Part shown: piece by piece, positions 36,284 through 44,795 of the stretch
How the letters are laid out: the number at the start of each line of letters is the position of its first letter
Position numbering within the stretch: position 1 is the stretch's first letter
Assembly (NCBI RefSeq): GCF_018383585.1
Contig: NZ_JAHAMK010000006.1
Coordinates: forward strand, 153,390 to 217,389
DNA from: Microvirga sp. 3-52
Lineage (GTDB): Bacteria; Pseudomonadota; Alphaproteobacteria; Rhizobiales; Beijerinckiaceae
DNA length: 64,000 nt
Direction of reading: 5' to 3'
Translations under genes and position numbers: made by a program
The notes under the pieces: generated by a model
What the model was told of the DNA's origin: nothing
Database searches by the model: none
Seen by the model: only the letters and a program-made list of their open reading frames with translations

Positions 36284-37333
36284 ATGGGGCTCGGCTCCAT
36301 GGGTCTCGCCTCCTGGCATCGACCGGTCGCCCCGACGTTGCGGCGTCCAGCCGGTGTGCTGAAAGTTCTCGAAGAGGCCGATCGGGCCATCTGGTCGGCA
36401 AGTGCGCTCTCCGCCTGTGCCGAGAGCGGCCTTCTCGGTCATCTCGGCAAGCCGGCCACGATCGACGAATTGGCACGCGTGGCCTCCCTCTCGCCCGTGC
36501 TCGTCCGAGCCCTGATCGACCTTCTCGCAAGCTACGGATTTGTTGCGTGGAATCAGGAGCGCGTTCAAGCGGCCCCTGCTCTCATGCCGTTTACGACACC
36601 TGACGGAGTGACGACCTTCCGCGCCTCCCTCAGGGCTCCTCTCCTGCAGACCGACAGCTTCCGGCGCAGGCTCGCGGATGGTACCCTGTCCCTGGACGGC
36701 TGGACCCATACGGATGAAGCCATCATCGAGGCCCAAGGCGCCCTGACCCAGCTGTGGACCACCCGGGCTCTGCCGAAACTGAAGTTCCTGCCTGGTCTCG
36801 TCCCTCGTCTTGAGAAGCCCGGTGCCGGCCTTCTCGATGTGGGCGCGGGAGCCGCGGGCCTTTCGATTGCGCTCTGCAGACACTTTCCTCATCTGTCGGC
36901 AGTGGCGCTCGAACCCGCCCCGCATCCTGCCGCCATCGGTACGAGGTCCGTGCAGGAGGCCGGTCTCGCCGACCGCATCGCCATGCGGCGAGAGCGCGTG
37001 GAAGATCTGAGGGACAAAGAGGCTTTCGACCTCGCCTTCCTGCCCCAGATGTTCCTGCCCGACGACGTCATCCAGCGATCGATCGAGCGAATCTTTCACG
37101 CCTTGAGACCCGGCGGCTGGCTTCTCGTCGCCGTTCTGCCCCAGGAGGGACATGCTACGATCTCAACGATCAACCGACTGAAGAACCTGCTCTGGGGCGG
37201 GAGCATGCGCGACGTAAGCCACCTAAGGCCACGCTTGGCAGCCGCAGGGTTCGACCCGGTGATCCGCGCGCCGGGCAGGCATTCGCTTCGCATGATCTGC
37301 GCCCGCCGCCCAAACCTTCGTGAGCCGACTTGA
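36284..37333 (+). CDS. SAM-dependent methyltransferase with winged-helix N-terminus
   Basis: The 349-residue protein has a helical/winged-helix dimerisation region (about 20-110, including LARVASLSPVLVRALIDLL). A class I SAM domain follows, with LLDVGAGAAGLSIALCRHF. This is the plan of small-molecule O-methyltransferases such as CrtF or hydroxyneurosporene methyltransferase. Within this operon a carotenoid or its carboxyl end is the likely substrate, which is inference. I prefer the ATG at 36284 because GGAGGAG lies five bases before it; an in-frame ATG at 36239 lacks a site. Confidence 0.78.
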   Translation: MGLGSMGLASWHRPVAPTLRRPAGVLKVLEEADRAIWSASALSACAESGLLGHLGKPATIDELARVASLSPVLVRALIDLLASYGFVAWNQERVQAAPALMPFTTPDGVTTFRASLRAPLLQTDSFRRRLADGTLSLDGWTHTDEAIIEAQGALTQLWTTRALPKLKFLPGLVPRLEKPGAGLLDVGAGAAGLSIALCRHFPHLSAVALEPAPHPAAIGTRSVQEAGLADRIAMRRERVEDLRDKEAFDLAFLPQMFLPDDVIQRSIERIFHALRPGGWLLVAVLPQEGHATISTINRLKNLLWGGSMRDVSHLRPRLAAAGFDPVIRAPGRHSLRMICARRPNLREPT

Positions 37334-37414
37334 ACTGGCCCATGCCCTTCCTAGAACCAACACGACTGGACGCGGGCCCTTGATGGACAGGTTCGTGCCT
37401 TGCGGGAGGAATGC

Positions 37415-38950
37415 GTGAAGGCTCAAGGGACTTCGGTTGCGGTCATCGGCGGGGGATTGGGCGGATTGGCGGCGGCCTGCGTCGCGGCGGCCCGCGGGCA
37501 TAAGGTCACTCTCTACGACAAGAACGCTTGGATCGGCGGCAAGGCGGCGGTTTTGCATGAAGACGGATTTCGCTTCGACATGGGGCCGACGATCCTGACC
37601 GTGCCGCGGGTTCTGGAACGCATCTTCGCGGAGGCCGGTCGCGACCTCTCGGATTATCTAGAGCTCGTCCGACTCGATCCGCAATGGCGCTGCTTCTTCG
37701 ATGACGGAACGCGGATCGATCTGCAGGAAAACATCGAGACCATGGCCGAGGCCATGGATCGCTTCGCTCCCGGAAGGAACGCCGGCGACGGGTACAAGCG
37801 CTTCCAGGAAATCTCCGCCCACCTCCACGATATTTCGAACCGGTTCTTCTTTTGGAAGCCGGTGGAAGATCTCTTCGACACCATCAACATCCGCGCCAAC
37901 ATGAATCCCGCAACCTTGAGGGATGTTTTGTCCCTGCGCATGGGTTCCTCCGTTGCAGGAACCATCCGCTCGAAGGTGAAAGACGAACGCCTGGCGCAGA
38001 TGCTCGACCACTTCACGCAATATGTCGGCTCCTCGCCGTATGGCTCGCCCGCCGTGCTCTGCGCCATCGCCCACATGCAGGCAGCCGATGGCGTCTGGTA
38101 TCCCATGGGCGGGACCCGCGCAGTGGCGGAGGCTCTGGCGAAACTTGCCACCGAACTTGGCGCCACGATCAAGACCGACAGTGATGTGGCTTCTCTCAGG
38201 ATCGAAAACGGAGAAGTGACGGGGCTCGCGCTCGCAAGCGGCGACGTCGTGGCCTACGACAACGTCATTTCCAACATGGATTCCATCCGCACCTATCGCG
38301 AACTCGTCGGCGGAGAGGTGGGCGAGCACTATGCGCGAAAGGACTTCGAGCCCGCCTGCTCCGGCGTGGTGCTCTATCTCGGTCTCAACAAGCGCTATGA
38401 CCACATCCTCCATCATGATTTCGTGTTCTCCCGTGACCCGGAGGAGGAGTTCGATTTCATTTATCGCCGCGGCGAGCCCGCACCCGATCCCACCTGCTAT
38501 CTCGCGGCTCCCGCTGCCACCGATCCGAGCGTCGCGCCCGACGGCGGCGAGGCGCTCTATGTTCTCGTCCACACGCCTTACCTGCGCCCGCACCACGACT
38601 GGTCGCAGATGTTCCCCGCCTATCGCCAGGTGATTCTCGACAAGTTGAAACGCACGGCCGGCATGGGTGATATCGAAGAGCGCATCGTGGTCGAGCGCCA
38701 CCTGACGCCGCAGGACATTCACGACCGCTACAAGGTGCTCAACGGCGCCATCTACGGTTTGGCGAGCCACGGCAAGTTCATGGGCGCGTTCAAGCCGGGC
38801 AACCGCAGCCGGCAGGTGCGCGGTCTCTATCTCGCGGGCGGCGCGGCGCATCCCGGCCCCGGCATGCCGATGGTCATGATGTCAGGCTGGATCGCCGCCG
38901 ACGCCCTCGATGCGGATTGCAAAGTCGAGAATCTACGGAACGTGTCTTGA
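37415..38950 (+). CDS. CrtI/CrtP-type carotenoid desaturase or oxidase (second copy)
   Basis: The 511-residue flavoprotein has VAVIGGGLGGLAAACVAAARG, NAWIGGKAAVL, FDMGPTILTVPRVLERIF and the C-terminal GGAAHPGPGMPMVMMSGWIAADAL. That C-terminus resembles CrtP/CrtNb-type terminal oxidases, so I lean to end-group oxidation, with the first copy as desaturase; this is tentative. The start is GTG at 37415, with GGGAGG five bases upstream. The acyltransferase gene follows with an overlap of a few bases. Confidence 0.83.
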   Translation: MKAQGTSVAVIGGGLGGLAAACVAAARGHKVTLYDKNAWIGGKAAVLHEDGFRFDMGPTILTVPRVLERIFAEAGRDLSDYLELVRLDPQWRCFFDDGTRIDLQENIETMAEAMDRFAPGRNAGDGYKRFQEISAHLHDISNRFFFWKPVEDLFDTINIRANMNPATLRDVLSLRMGSSVAGTIRSKVKDERLAQMLDHFTQYVGSSPYGSPAVLCAIAHMQAADGVWYPMGGTRAVAEALAKLATELGATIKTDSDVASLRIENGEVTGLALASGDVVAYDNVISNMDSIRTYRELVGGEVGEHYARKDFEPACSGVVLYLGLNKRYDHILHHDFVFSRDPEEEFDFIYRRGEPAPDPTCYLAAPAATDPSVAPDGGEALYVLVHTPYLRPHHDWSQMFPAYRQVILDKLKRTAGMGDIEERIVVERHLTPQDIHDRYKVLNGAIYGLASHGKFMGAFKPGNRSRQVRGLYLAGGAAHPGPGMPMVMMSGWIAADALDADCKVENLRNVS

Positions 38951-39786
38951 GGCAGGAATCCGACCAGGCAGAGACGGAGCGCTCCTCTCCCCGTCACGCG
39001 GGAGGTTCTGCCGTCGCGCGTCGCTCAGCCCTGCTTCATCGCTTCGTGGTCCCGACCTTCCGGCGCTATTTCACGCGTCACATGAATGCCCTGCGGATCG
39101 CCTCGTGGGGGATACCGGCCGTGCCGCAGCAGGGCCCAGTCATTGTTTATTCCAATCATCCGGCGTGGTGGGATGCAGCGGTCTACATCCTGGCGGCCGA
39201 CCACTTCTTTCCCGCTTACGAGAGCTATGCGCCGATCGATGCTGCGATGCTGAAGCAATACGGCATCTTCGGTCGCATCGGCGCCTTCGGCGTCGACCTT
39301 GAAAGCCCACGTGGAGCAGCGAATTTTCTCAGCGCCGGCTCGGAAATCCTTTCCGCCCGCAACCGCGCTCTCTGGATCACGGCTCAGGGACGCTTCGGCG
39401 ATGCGCGCGAGCGTCCTCTCGGACTCAAGCCCGGCGTGGCCCGCCTCGTCGAACGCGCCCCCGGTTGCACCATCCTGCCGCTCGCTATCGAGTACAGCTT
39501 CTGGCTCGAGCGCGGGGCGGAAGCCTTCATGGCCTTCGGCGAGCCCCTGCGCGGGTCGGAACTTTTGAACCTCGAACGCCCTGCCCGCCTGCAAAAGCTC
39601 GAAGACGAACTCACCGCAACACTTGACCATCTGAGCGCCGATGTGCGGAGCCGCGATCCGGCCCGTTTCCGTGCCGTGCTCGAAGGCCGCGCCGGCGTAG
39701 GCGGGTTCTATGACGGCTGGCGGAGAATGGCGGCAGCCTTGCGCGGGCGCAGCTTCGATCCGTCCCATGAGGGGCGTCACTCATGA
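38947..39786 (+). CDS. LPLAT-type acyltransferase of the carotenoid operon
   Basis: The protein (about 279 residues) has VYSNHPAWWDAAVYIL, an HX4D acyltransferase motif, and ITAQGRFGDARERPLGLKPG near the substrate-binding site. It should place a fatty acyl group on an acceptor, perhaps the sugar of a glycosylated carotenoid as CrtO does for staphyloxanthin; that is inference. The start is unsure. No ATG lies near, and the TTG at 38947 overlapping the previous stop (TTGA) is the best coupled choice. A TTG at 38917 is the other. It overlaps the next gene by ATGA. Confidence 0.78.
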   Translation: MRQESDQAETERSSPRHAGGSAVARRSALLHRFVVPTFRRYFTRHMNALRIASWGIPAVPQQGPVIVYSNHPAWWDAAVYILAADHFFPAYESYAPIDAAMLKQYGIFGRIGAFGVDLESPRGAANFLSAGSEILSARNRALWITAQGRFGDARERPLGLKPGVARLVERAPGCTILPLAIEYSFWLERGAEAFMAFGEPLRGSELLNLERPARLQKLEDELTATLDHLSADVRSRDPARFRAVLEGRAGVGGFYDGWRRMAAALRGRSFDPSHEGRHS

Positions 39787-40895
39787 TGGTGTTGGGCTTG
39801 ATCCTGCTTGCCCTCGCGACCATCCCGTTCGTGCTCGCGCTCATGAACCTGAGCACCTTAAACGCAACGCCGCGCCACGCGCCGCAAGGAGACGTCCTCG
39901 TCTCGATCCTCATCCCCACTCGCAACGAGGCGAAGAATATAGGGCCTGCTCTCGATGCGGCTCTCGGCAGCATCGGCGTGCCGGTCGAAATCCTCGTCAT
40001 GGACGACGGGTCCACGGATGCGACCGCCGATATCGTCCGCGCCTATGCGGCTCGCGACGCCCGTGTGCAGCTCCTCACCGCACCGGCTCTCGAGGAAGGA
40101 TGGACCGGCAAGGTCCATGCCTGCCACCATCTCTCGAAGGCCGCACGCGGCACGCATTTTCTGTTCGTGGATGCCGACGTGCGATTGGGCTCCCACGCCG
40201 CGGCTTTGCTGGCAGGCCATGCGCAGGCCACCGATTCTGGACTCGTCAGCGCCGTGCCGCGCCAGATCATGATCAGTCTCGGCGAATTATTGACGGTGCC
40301 GACGATCAACTTGCTTCTGCTCGGCTATCTGCCCATGGGCTTCATGCGCCTGTCGCGGGATCCAGGTCTGGGGGCCGCCTGCGGGCAGCTCATGCTCGTC
40401 GAGCGTAATGCCTATCGAGCGAGCGGCGGCCACGCGGCAATCCGCTCACGCATCCATGACGGCATCCAGCTGGCTCGGCTCTTTCGCCGCAAGGGAATGA
40501 TGACGGATCTGGTATCCGGAGAGCGCCTCGCCACCTGCCGCATGTATGCAGGCTTCGACGAGGCCTGGGCCGGCTTCGCCAAGAACGCGCACGAAGGGAT
40601 GGCAACGCCGGTCGCCCTGCCGATCTGGACTGCGCTTCTGCTCGGCGGCCATGTTCTGCCGTTCCTGCTGCTGCCGTTTGCTCCGGTCCTCCCCCTCGCC
40701 TGCGCGGCCCTGCTCTCGCTTGTCACGCGCGCGCTCGTGACCGTCGCGACTCGGGAAAATCCTTGGTCGATCCCCCTGCATCCTTTCACGACCCTTGTCG
40801 GCCTCGCGATCCAATGGAGCGTACTCCTGAGGATCGGCGATGCACGCCGCGCCGGGTGGAAAGGCAGGCTTTATCCCCTGGAGGAAAAGCCATGA
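39783..40895 (+). CDS. family 2 glycosyltransferase of the carotenoid operon
   Basis: The 370-residue protein has an N-terminal membrane helix (LGLILLALATIPFVLALM) and a GT-A domain. SILIPTRNEAKNIGPAL, VMDDGSTDAT and FLFVDADVR (DxD motif) are seen, with two or three helices near the C-terminus. This is the plan of CrtQ, which glucosylates a C30 carotenoic acid. It overlaps both neighbours by ATGA. The sugar donor is not readable from sequence. Confidence 0.82.
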   Translation: MMVLGLILLALATIPFVLALMNLSTLNATPRHAPQGDVLVSILIPTRNEAKNIGPALDAALGSIGVPVEILVMDDGSTDATADIVRAYAARDARVQLLTAPALEEGWTGKVHACHHLSKAARGTHFLFVDADVRLGSHAAALLAGHAQATDSGLVSAVPRQIMISLGELLTVPTINLLLLGYLPMGFMRLSRDPGLGAACGQLMLVERNAYRASGGHAAIRSRIHDGIQLARLFRRKGMMTDLVSGERLATCRMYAGFDEAWAGFAKNAHEGMATPVALPIWTALLLGGHVLPFLLLPFAPVLPLACAALLSLVTRALVTVATRENPWSIPLHPFTTLVGLAIQWSVLLRIGDARRAGWKGRLYPLEEKP

Positions 40896-42550
40896 GCGCT
40901 GGCGCTGAGCGATCTTCGAAGCGGCCGCGGGACGAGAACTTTCCCGTTGCCTCCCTGGTGCTCTCTCCCGAGCACCAGGGTGCAGTTCTCGCCTTTTATG
41001 ATTTTGCCCGCATGGCGGATGATATCGCCGATGCACCCGACCTTGGGGCGGCCGAGAAGCTGACGCGTCTCGATGCTCTTGAACAGGCGCTCGTCTCGGG
41101 CGATCCGGCGGTTCCCCAGGCCGCGCGCCTGCATGCCACCGACAGACGGCACAAGGCCGGCCTGATCCAGGCCCGCGACCTGCTGCGCGCCTTTCATCAG
41201 GATGTGGTCAAGGCCCGCTACAACGACTGGGCGGAACTGATCGATTACTGCCGCTTCTCCGCCAATCCGGTCGGCCGTTTCCTTCTTATCCTTCACGGTG
41301 AGCGCGGTTCGGCTCAGGTGCCGGCGGATGCTCTCTGCACGGCGCTTCAGATCCTCAACCATCTGCAGGATTGTGGCACGGATCGTGAGAATATGGGGCG
41401 GATCTACATCCCGATCCGGTGGATGCTGGCAGCAGGCTCCGAGGCAGCTTTCTTCGATCCGTCGCGTACAGCATTCCGCCGCGATGTCTTCAACGCCATG
41501 CTCGACCGGGTCGATGCGCTGATCGATCAGGCGCAATCCCTGCCGGAGCATCTACAGAACAGGCGCCTGCGGGCACAGAGCATCGCGACCATCGGCCTCG
41601 CCCAACGCCTGAGTCAGCGCCTGCGACATGCCGATCCGGTGCTGGAGCGCGTGCAGGTGAGCAAAGCCGATGCCTGCATGGCGTTCCTGCGTGGCCTCCG
41701 CGGCGCAGTTCGCCCCCCCTCTCCCAGCGATCATCACGTGACGGCGGCAGTGGTGCGGCGTTCGGGCTCGTCCTTCCGCCTCGGCATGCAGAGTCTCGGG
41801 TCCGAGCGCCGCCGCGCCATTCATGCAGTCTATGCCTTCTGCCGCGCGGTAGACGATATCGCCGATGGCGCGGCGCCTGCTTCCGAGAAGCGTGCTTTCC
41901 TGCGCGATTGGCGGCGCGAGCTCGACCGGCTTCACCGCGCGCCGGAAACGCCCATCGGACGGGAGCTCGCCCGCGCGTCGACCCTCTTCAAGCTGCCTCT
42001 GGAGGAATGCCATGCCCTGCTCGACGGCATGGAAACCGACAGCGCAGACAGGGTACGCCTGGCCGACGATTATGAACTCGGTCTCTATGGACGCCGTGTC
42101 GCCGGCTCGGTCGGCGCCCTGTCGATCCGCATCTTCGGTGCGCCCTCGGCCCATGACTTCGCGCTCCATCTCGGACGCACCCTGCAGCTCGTGAACATCC
42201 TGCGCGACGTGGACGAGGATGCTTCCTGCGAGCGCGTCTACGTTCCCCTCTCACGGCTCGCGCAGCTGGGATTGCGTGATGCACCGGCCGCGGCCCTCGT
42301 GGCCGATCCGCGCTTTGCACGCGTCTGCGAAAGCCTTGCCGATGAAGCGCGCTCAGGTTTTGAGGTGGCGGATGCAGCCCTGATGCATCTCGACCGCAAG
42401 GCCCTGAAACCGGCGATCCTGATGATGGAGAGTTATCGCTGCGTGCTCGACCGGCTGCAGGCGCGCGGCTGGGGCATGCGCCAGGGCAAATTGCGCTTGA
42501 GCACGGCCGACCGGCTCCATCTCATCACCCGCGCCATGAGGCCCGCATGA
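40892..42550 (+). CDS. HpnC-HpnD fusion (squalene synthesis, two synthase domains)
   Basis: The 552-residue protein has two complete trans-isoprenyl synthase domains in tandem. The first (about 1-270) looks like HpnC: DENFPVASLVL, DDIAD at 43-47 and NHLQDCGTDRENMGRIYIP near 156-174. The second (about 285-552) looks like HpnD: DDIAD at 321-325 and NILRDVDEDASCERVYVP near 435-452. HpnD makes presqualene diphosphate from two farnesyl diphosphates and HpnC turns it into hydroxysqualene. The two are usually separate proteins of about 280-290 residues each. All aspartate-rich motifs are intact in both halves. The ATG at 40892 has GAGGA upstream and a 4-bp overlap with the glycosyltransferase gene. 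Confidence 0.88.
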   Translation: MSAGAERSSKRPRDENFPVASLVLSPEHQGAVLAFYDFARMADDIADAPDLGAAEKLTRLDALEQALVSGDPAVPQAARLHATDRRHKAGLIQARDLLRAFHQDVVKARYNDWAELIDYCRFSANPVGRFLLILHGERGSAQVPADALCTALQILNHLQDCGTDRENMGRIYIPIRWMLAAGSEAAFFDPSRTAFRRDVFNAMLDRVDALIDQAQSLPEHLQNRRLRAQSIATIGLAQRLSQRLRHADPVLERVQVSKADACMAFLRGLRGAVRPPSPSDHHVTAAVVRRSGSSFRLGMQSLGSERRRAIHAVYAFCRAVDDIADGAAPASEKRAFLRDWRRELDRLHRAPETPIGRELARASTLFKLPLEECHALLDGMETDSADRVRLADDYELGLYGRRVAGSVGALSIRIFGAPSAHDFALHLGRTLQLVNILRDVDEDASCERVYVPLSRLAQLGLRDAPAAALVADPRFARVCESLADEARSGFEVADAALMHLDRKALKPAILMMESYRCVLDRLQARGWGMRQGKLRLSTADRLHLITRAMRPA

Positions 42551-43830
42551 CAAGGCGCACTCATATCATCGGGGCCGGCATTGCAGGCCTGAGTGCGGCC
42601 CTCGCCGTGACGGCCGATGGTGACGACGCTGTCGTCTACGAAGCCGCACCGCAACCGGGCGGACGCTGCCGGACGCTCCAGCCGTCCGATGGCTTCACCC
42701 ATGACAACGGCACCCATGTGCTGTTCACGGCCAATGGGCATGCCATCAATCTCCTCAAAACCATCGGCGCCCGCAGTCAATGGTTCGAGCCTGAACCTAA
42801 GGGGCTTCCGCTCTATGACGGGCGAACGGGAGAGATGCAGCACGTGGGCCTCTCCCCCTGGTCGTGGCTTTTCTCCTCGCGCCGCCCGCAGGGCCTGACC
42901 CTGCCCGATCTCGCGCGCATTCTGCGACTTGTGTTGACCGCGAAGGATTGCCCGGTCGCTTCCATCATCGGCAAGCGTCCGATCATGGACAGCCTGATCG
43001 AGCCCTTGACGGTGGCGGTGCTCAATACCCCTGCCGCGCAGGCTTCCTCGCAGCGGCTCGCCTGCGCCCTCCGGCAACTCCTCCGGCCCGGTGCCGGACG
43101 GCTCCTGGTGGCGAGAAACGGCTTGAGCGAAGACCTGATCGAGCCAGCGGTTGCGACCCTTGAGGCGAGAGGCGCGTCCATCCTGACCGGACAGCGCCTG
43201 CGCACGCTTCTGACGAGCCATGAGCGCGCCATCGGACTGGCGCTGACGGACCGCACCGTGATGCTCGGTCCCGACGACCGGGTCGTCCTGGCGCTTCCGC
43301 CCTTTGAGGTGGCGCGGCTCTTGCCGGCGCTCCCCGTGCCGACCATTTTCGAGCCCATCCTCAACGTTCATTATCGCCTGCGGGGTTTGGCGCACCCGCG
43401 ATTCATCGGATTCACCGGCATGCTCGCGCAGTGGGCGCTGATCCGCCCAACTCATGTGAGCGTCACGGTCTCGGCCGCCGATGCGGTGATCGATCAGAAC
43501 GCCGCCGAAGTGGCAGTCAGGATCTGGCGCGACATCATACCGGCGCTGCGCGGCCTTGGACTCGAAGTGGCAAGCGATCGCCAGCCGGAAACCCGGGTGG
43601 TGAAGGAGAAACGCGCTACGATCCGCCAAGCGGCTGAGATTCTCCCGCAGCCTCCCCTGCGGCCTCTCGCCAATCTTGCTTTGGCGGGTGACTGGCTCGG
43701 CTCCTTGCCCGCTACCATCGAAAGCGCCGTCATGGCCGGTGAGCACGCCGCATCCATCCTGCGCCATGTCCGCGGCACCCGCTCTCCCGTTCCGCGCAAC
43801 CGCCCTATGACGACGGAGGATGCGGCATGA
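42547..43830 (+). CDS. hpnE: hydroxysqualene dehydroxylase HpnE
   Basis: HpnE is the FAD enzyme that reduces hydroxysqualene to squalene, the third step after HpnD and HpnC. The 427-residue protein has HIIGAGIAGLSAALAV, EAAPQPGGRCRTL, the substrate-region DNGTHVLFTAN and the C-terminal LALAGDWLGSLPATIESAV typical of HpnE. It overlaps the HpnC-HpnD gene and ispH by ATGA. Its place next to the fused synthases makes the assignment firm. Confidence 0.9.
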   Translation: MTRRTHIIGAGIAGLSAALAVTADGDDAVVYEAAPQPGGRCRTLQPSDGFTHDNGTHVLFTANGHAINLLKTIGARSQWFEPEPKGLPLYDGRTGEMQHVGLSPWSWLFSSRRPQGLTLPDLARILRLVLTAKDCPVASIIGKRPIMDSLIEPLTVAVLNTPAAQASSQRLACALRQLLRPGAGRLLVARNGLSEDLIEPAVATLEARGASILTGQRLRTLLTSHERAIGLALTDRTVMLGPDDRVVLALPPFEVARLLPALPVPTIFEPILNVHYRLRGLAHPRFIGFTGMLAQWALIRPTHVSVTVSAADAVIDQNAAEVAVRIWRDIIPALRGLGLEVASDRQPETRVVKEKRATIRQAAEILPQPPLRPLANLALAGDWLGSLPATIESAVMAGEHAASILRHVRGTRSPVPRNRPMTTEDAA

Positions 43831-44795
43831 TCCAGGATCACCCGCCGCTCACCGTGCTGCTCGCGGCGCCCCGCAGCTTCTGTGCCGGCGTCGAGCGCGC
43901 CATCCGCGCCGTCGAGGACGCCCTCGAGCGAACCGGCAAGCCCGTCTATGTGCGCCACGAGATCGTCCATAACGGCCGCGTGGTGGAAGAGCTCAAGCGC
44001 AAGGGCGCGGTCTTCGTCGAGGACATCGCCGAGATTCCGGACGGCGCCGTGGCCATCTTCAGCGCGCACGGCGTTCCACGCGCGGTCGAAAGGGAAGCGG
44101 CAGGGCGCCGGCTCTCCGTGCTCGATGCCACCTGTCCGCTCGTGCGCCGCGTTCACCTCGAAGGGCAGCGCCATGCCAAGGCGGGGCGCGAGGTCATCGT
44201 CATCGGCCATCGTGGCCATGTGGAGATCGAAGGAACGACCGGACAGATCGACGGCACCGTGCATGTGATCGAGAGCGTCGCGGAAGCGCTCAGCGTGCCG
44301 GTCGGCAGCCCGGAGCGCATCGCCTACATTACCCAGACCACACTCTCCGTCGACGATACGCGAGACATCATTGCAGCCTTGAAGAAGCGCTTTCCGGCGA
44401 TCCAGGGGCCCGACATCAAGACGATCTGCTACGCCACGCAGAATCGGCAGATGGCGGTCCGCGTGATCGCGAAGCGCGCGGAGCGGATCATCGTGTGCGG
44501 CGCACGCAATTCATCGAACACGAACCGCCTGTGCGAAGTCGCCGTCAACGAAGGCCGCCAAGCCCTTCTCATGCAGGATCCGACGGATCTGACGCTCTCC
44601 TTCATCGACGGCGCCGCCGTGATCGGCCTCACCGCAGGCGCCTCCGCGCCTGAAGATCTGGTGCAGGAGGCCTTGGCCCAACTCGCACAATGGCGGCGGC
44701 TCACCGTGGAAGAGCTGCGCGTGACCCATGAGGACGCGCAGTTCGCCCCCGTGGATCTCTCGCGTCTCGTCAATCAGCTCGCGAACGCTTCCTGA
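43827..44795 (+). CDS. ispH: 4-hydroxy-3-methylbut-2-enyl diphosphate reductase
   Basis: IspH makes IPP and DMAPP in the last step of the MEP pathway, using a [4Fe-4S] cluster. The 322-residue protein has the three cluster cysteines Cys19 (RSFCAGV), Cys103 (DATCPL) and Cys201 (KTICYATQNRQ). It also has GHRGHVEIEGT with the catalytic glutamate, and CGARNSSNTNRL. It overlaps hpnE by ATGA and closes the operon, linking isoprenoid supply to pigment output. Its end overlaps the convergent MATE gene by 22 bp. Whether the genome has another ispH cannot be told from here. Confidence 0.93.
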   Translation: MIQDHPPLTVLLAAPRSFCAGVERAIRAVEDALERTGKPVYVRHEIVHNGRVVEELKRKGAVFVEDIAEIPDGAVAIFSAHGVPRAVEREAAGRRLSVLDATCPLVRRVHLEGQRHAKAGREVIVIGHRGHVEIEGTTGQIDGTVHVIESVAEALSVPVGSPERIAYITQTTLSVDDTRDIIAALKKRFPAIQGPDIKTICYATQNRQMAVRVIAKRAERIIVCGARNSSNTNRLCEVAVNEGRQALLMQDPTDLTLSFIDGAAVIGLTAGASAPEDLVQEALAQLAQWRRLTVEELRVTHEDAQFAPVDLSRLVNQLANAS

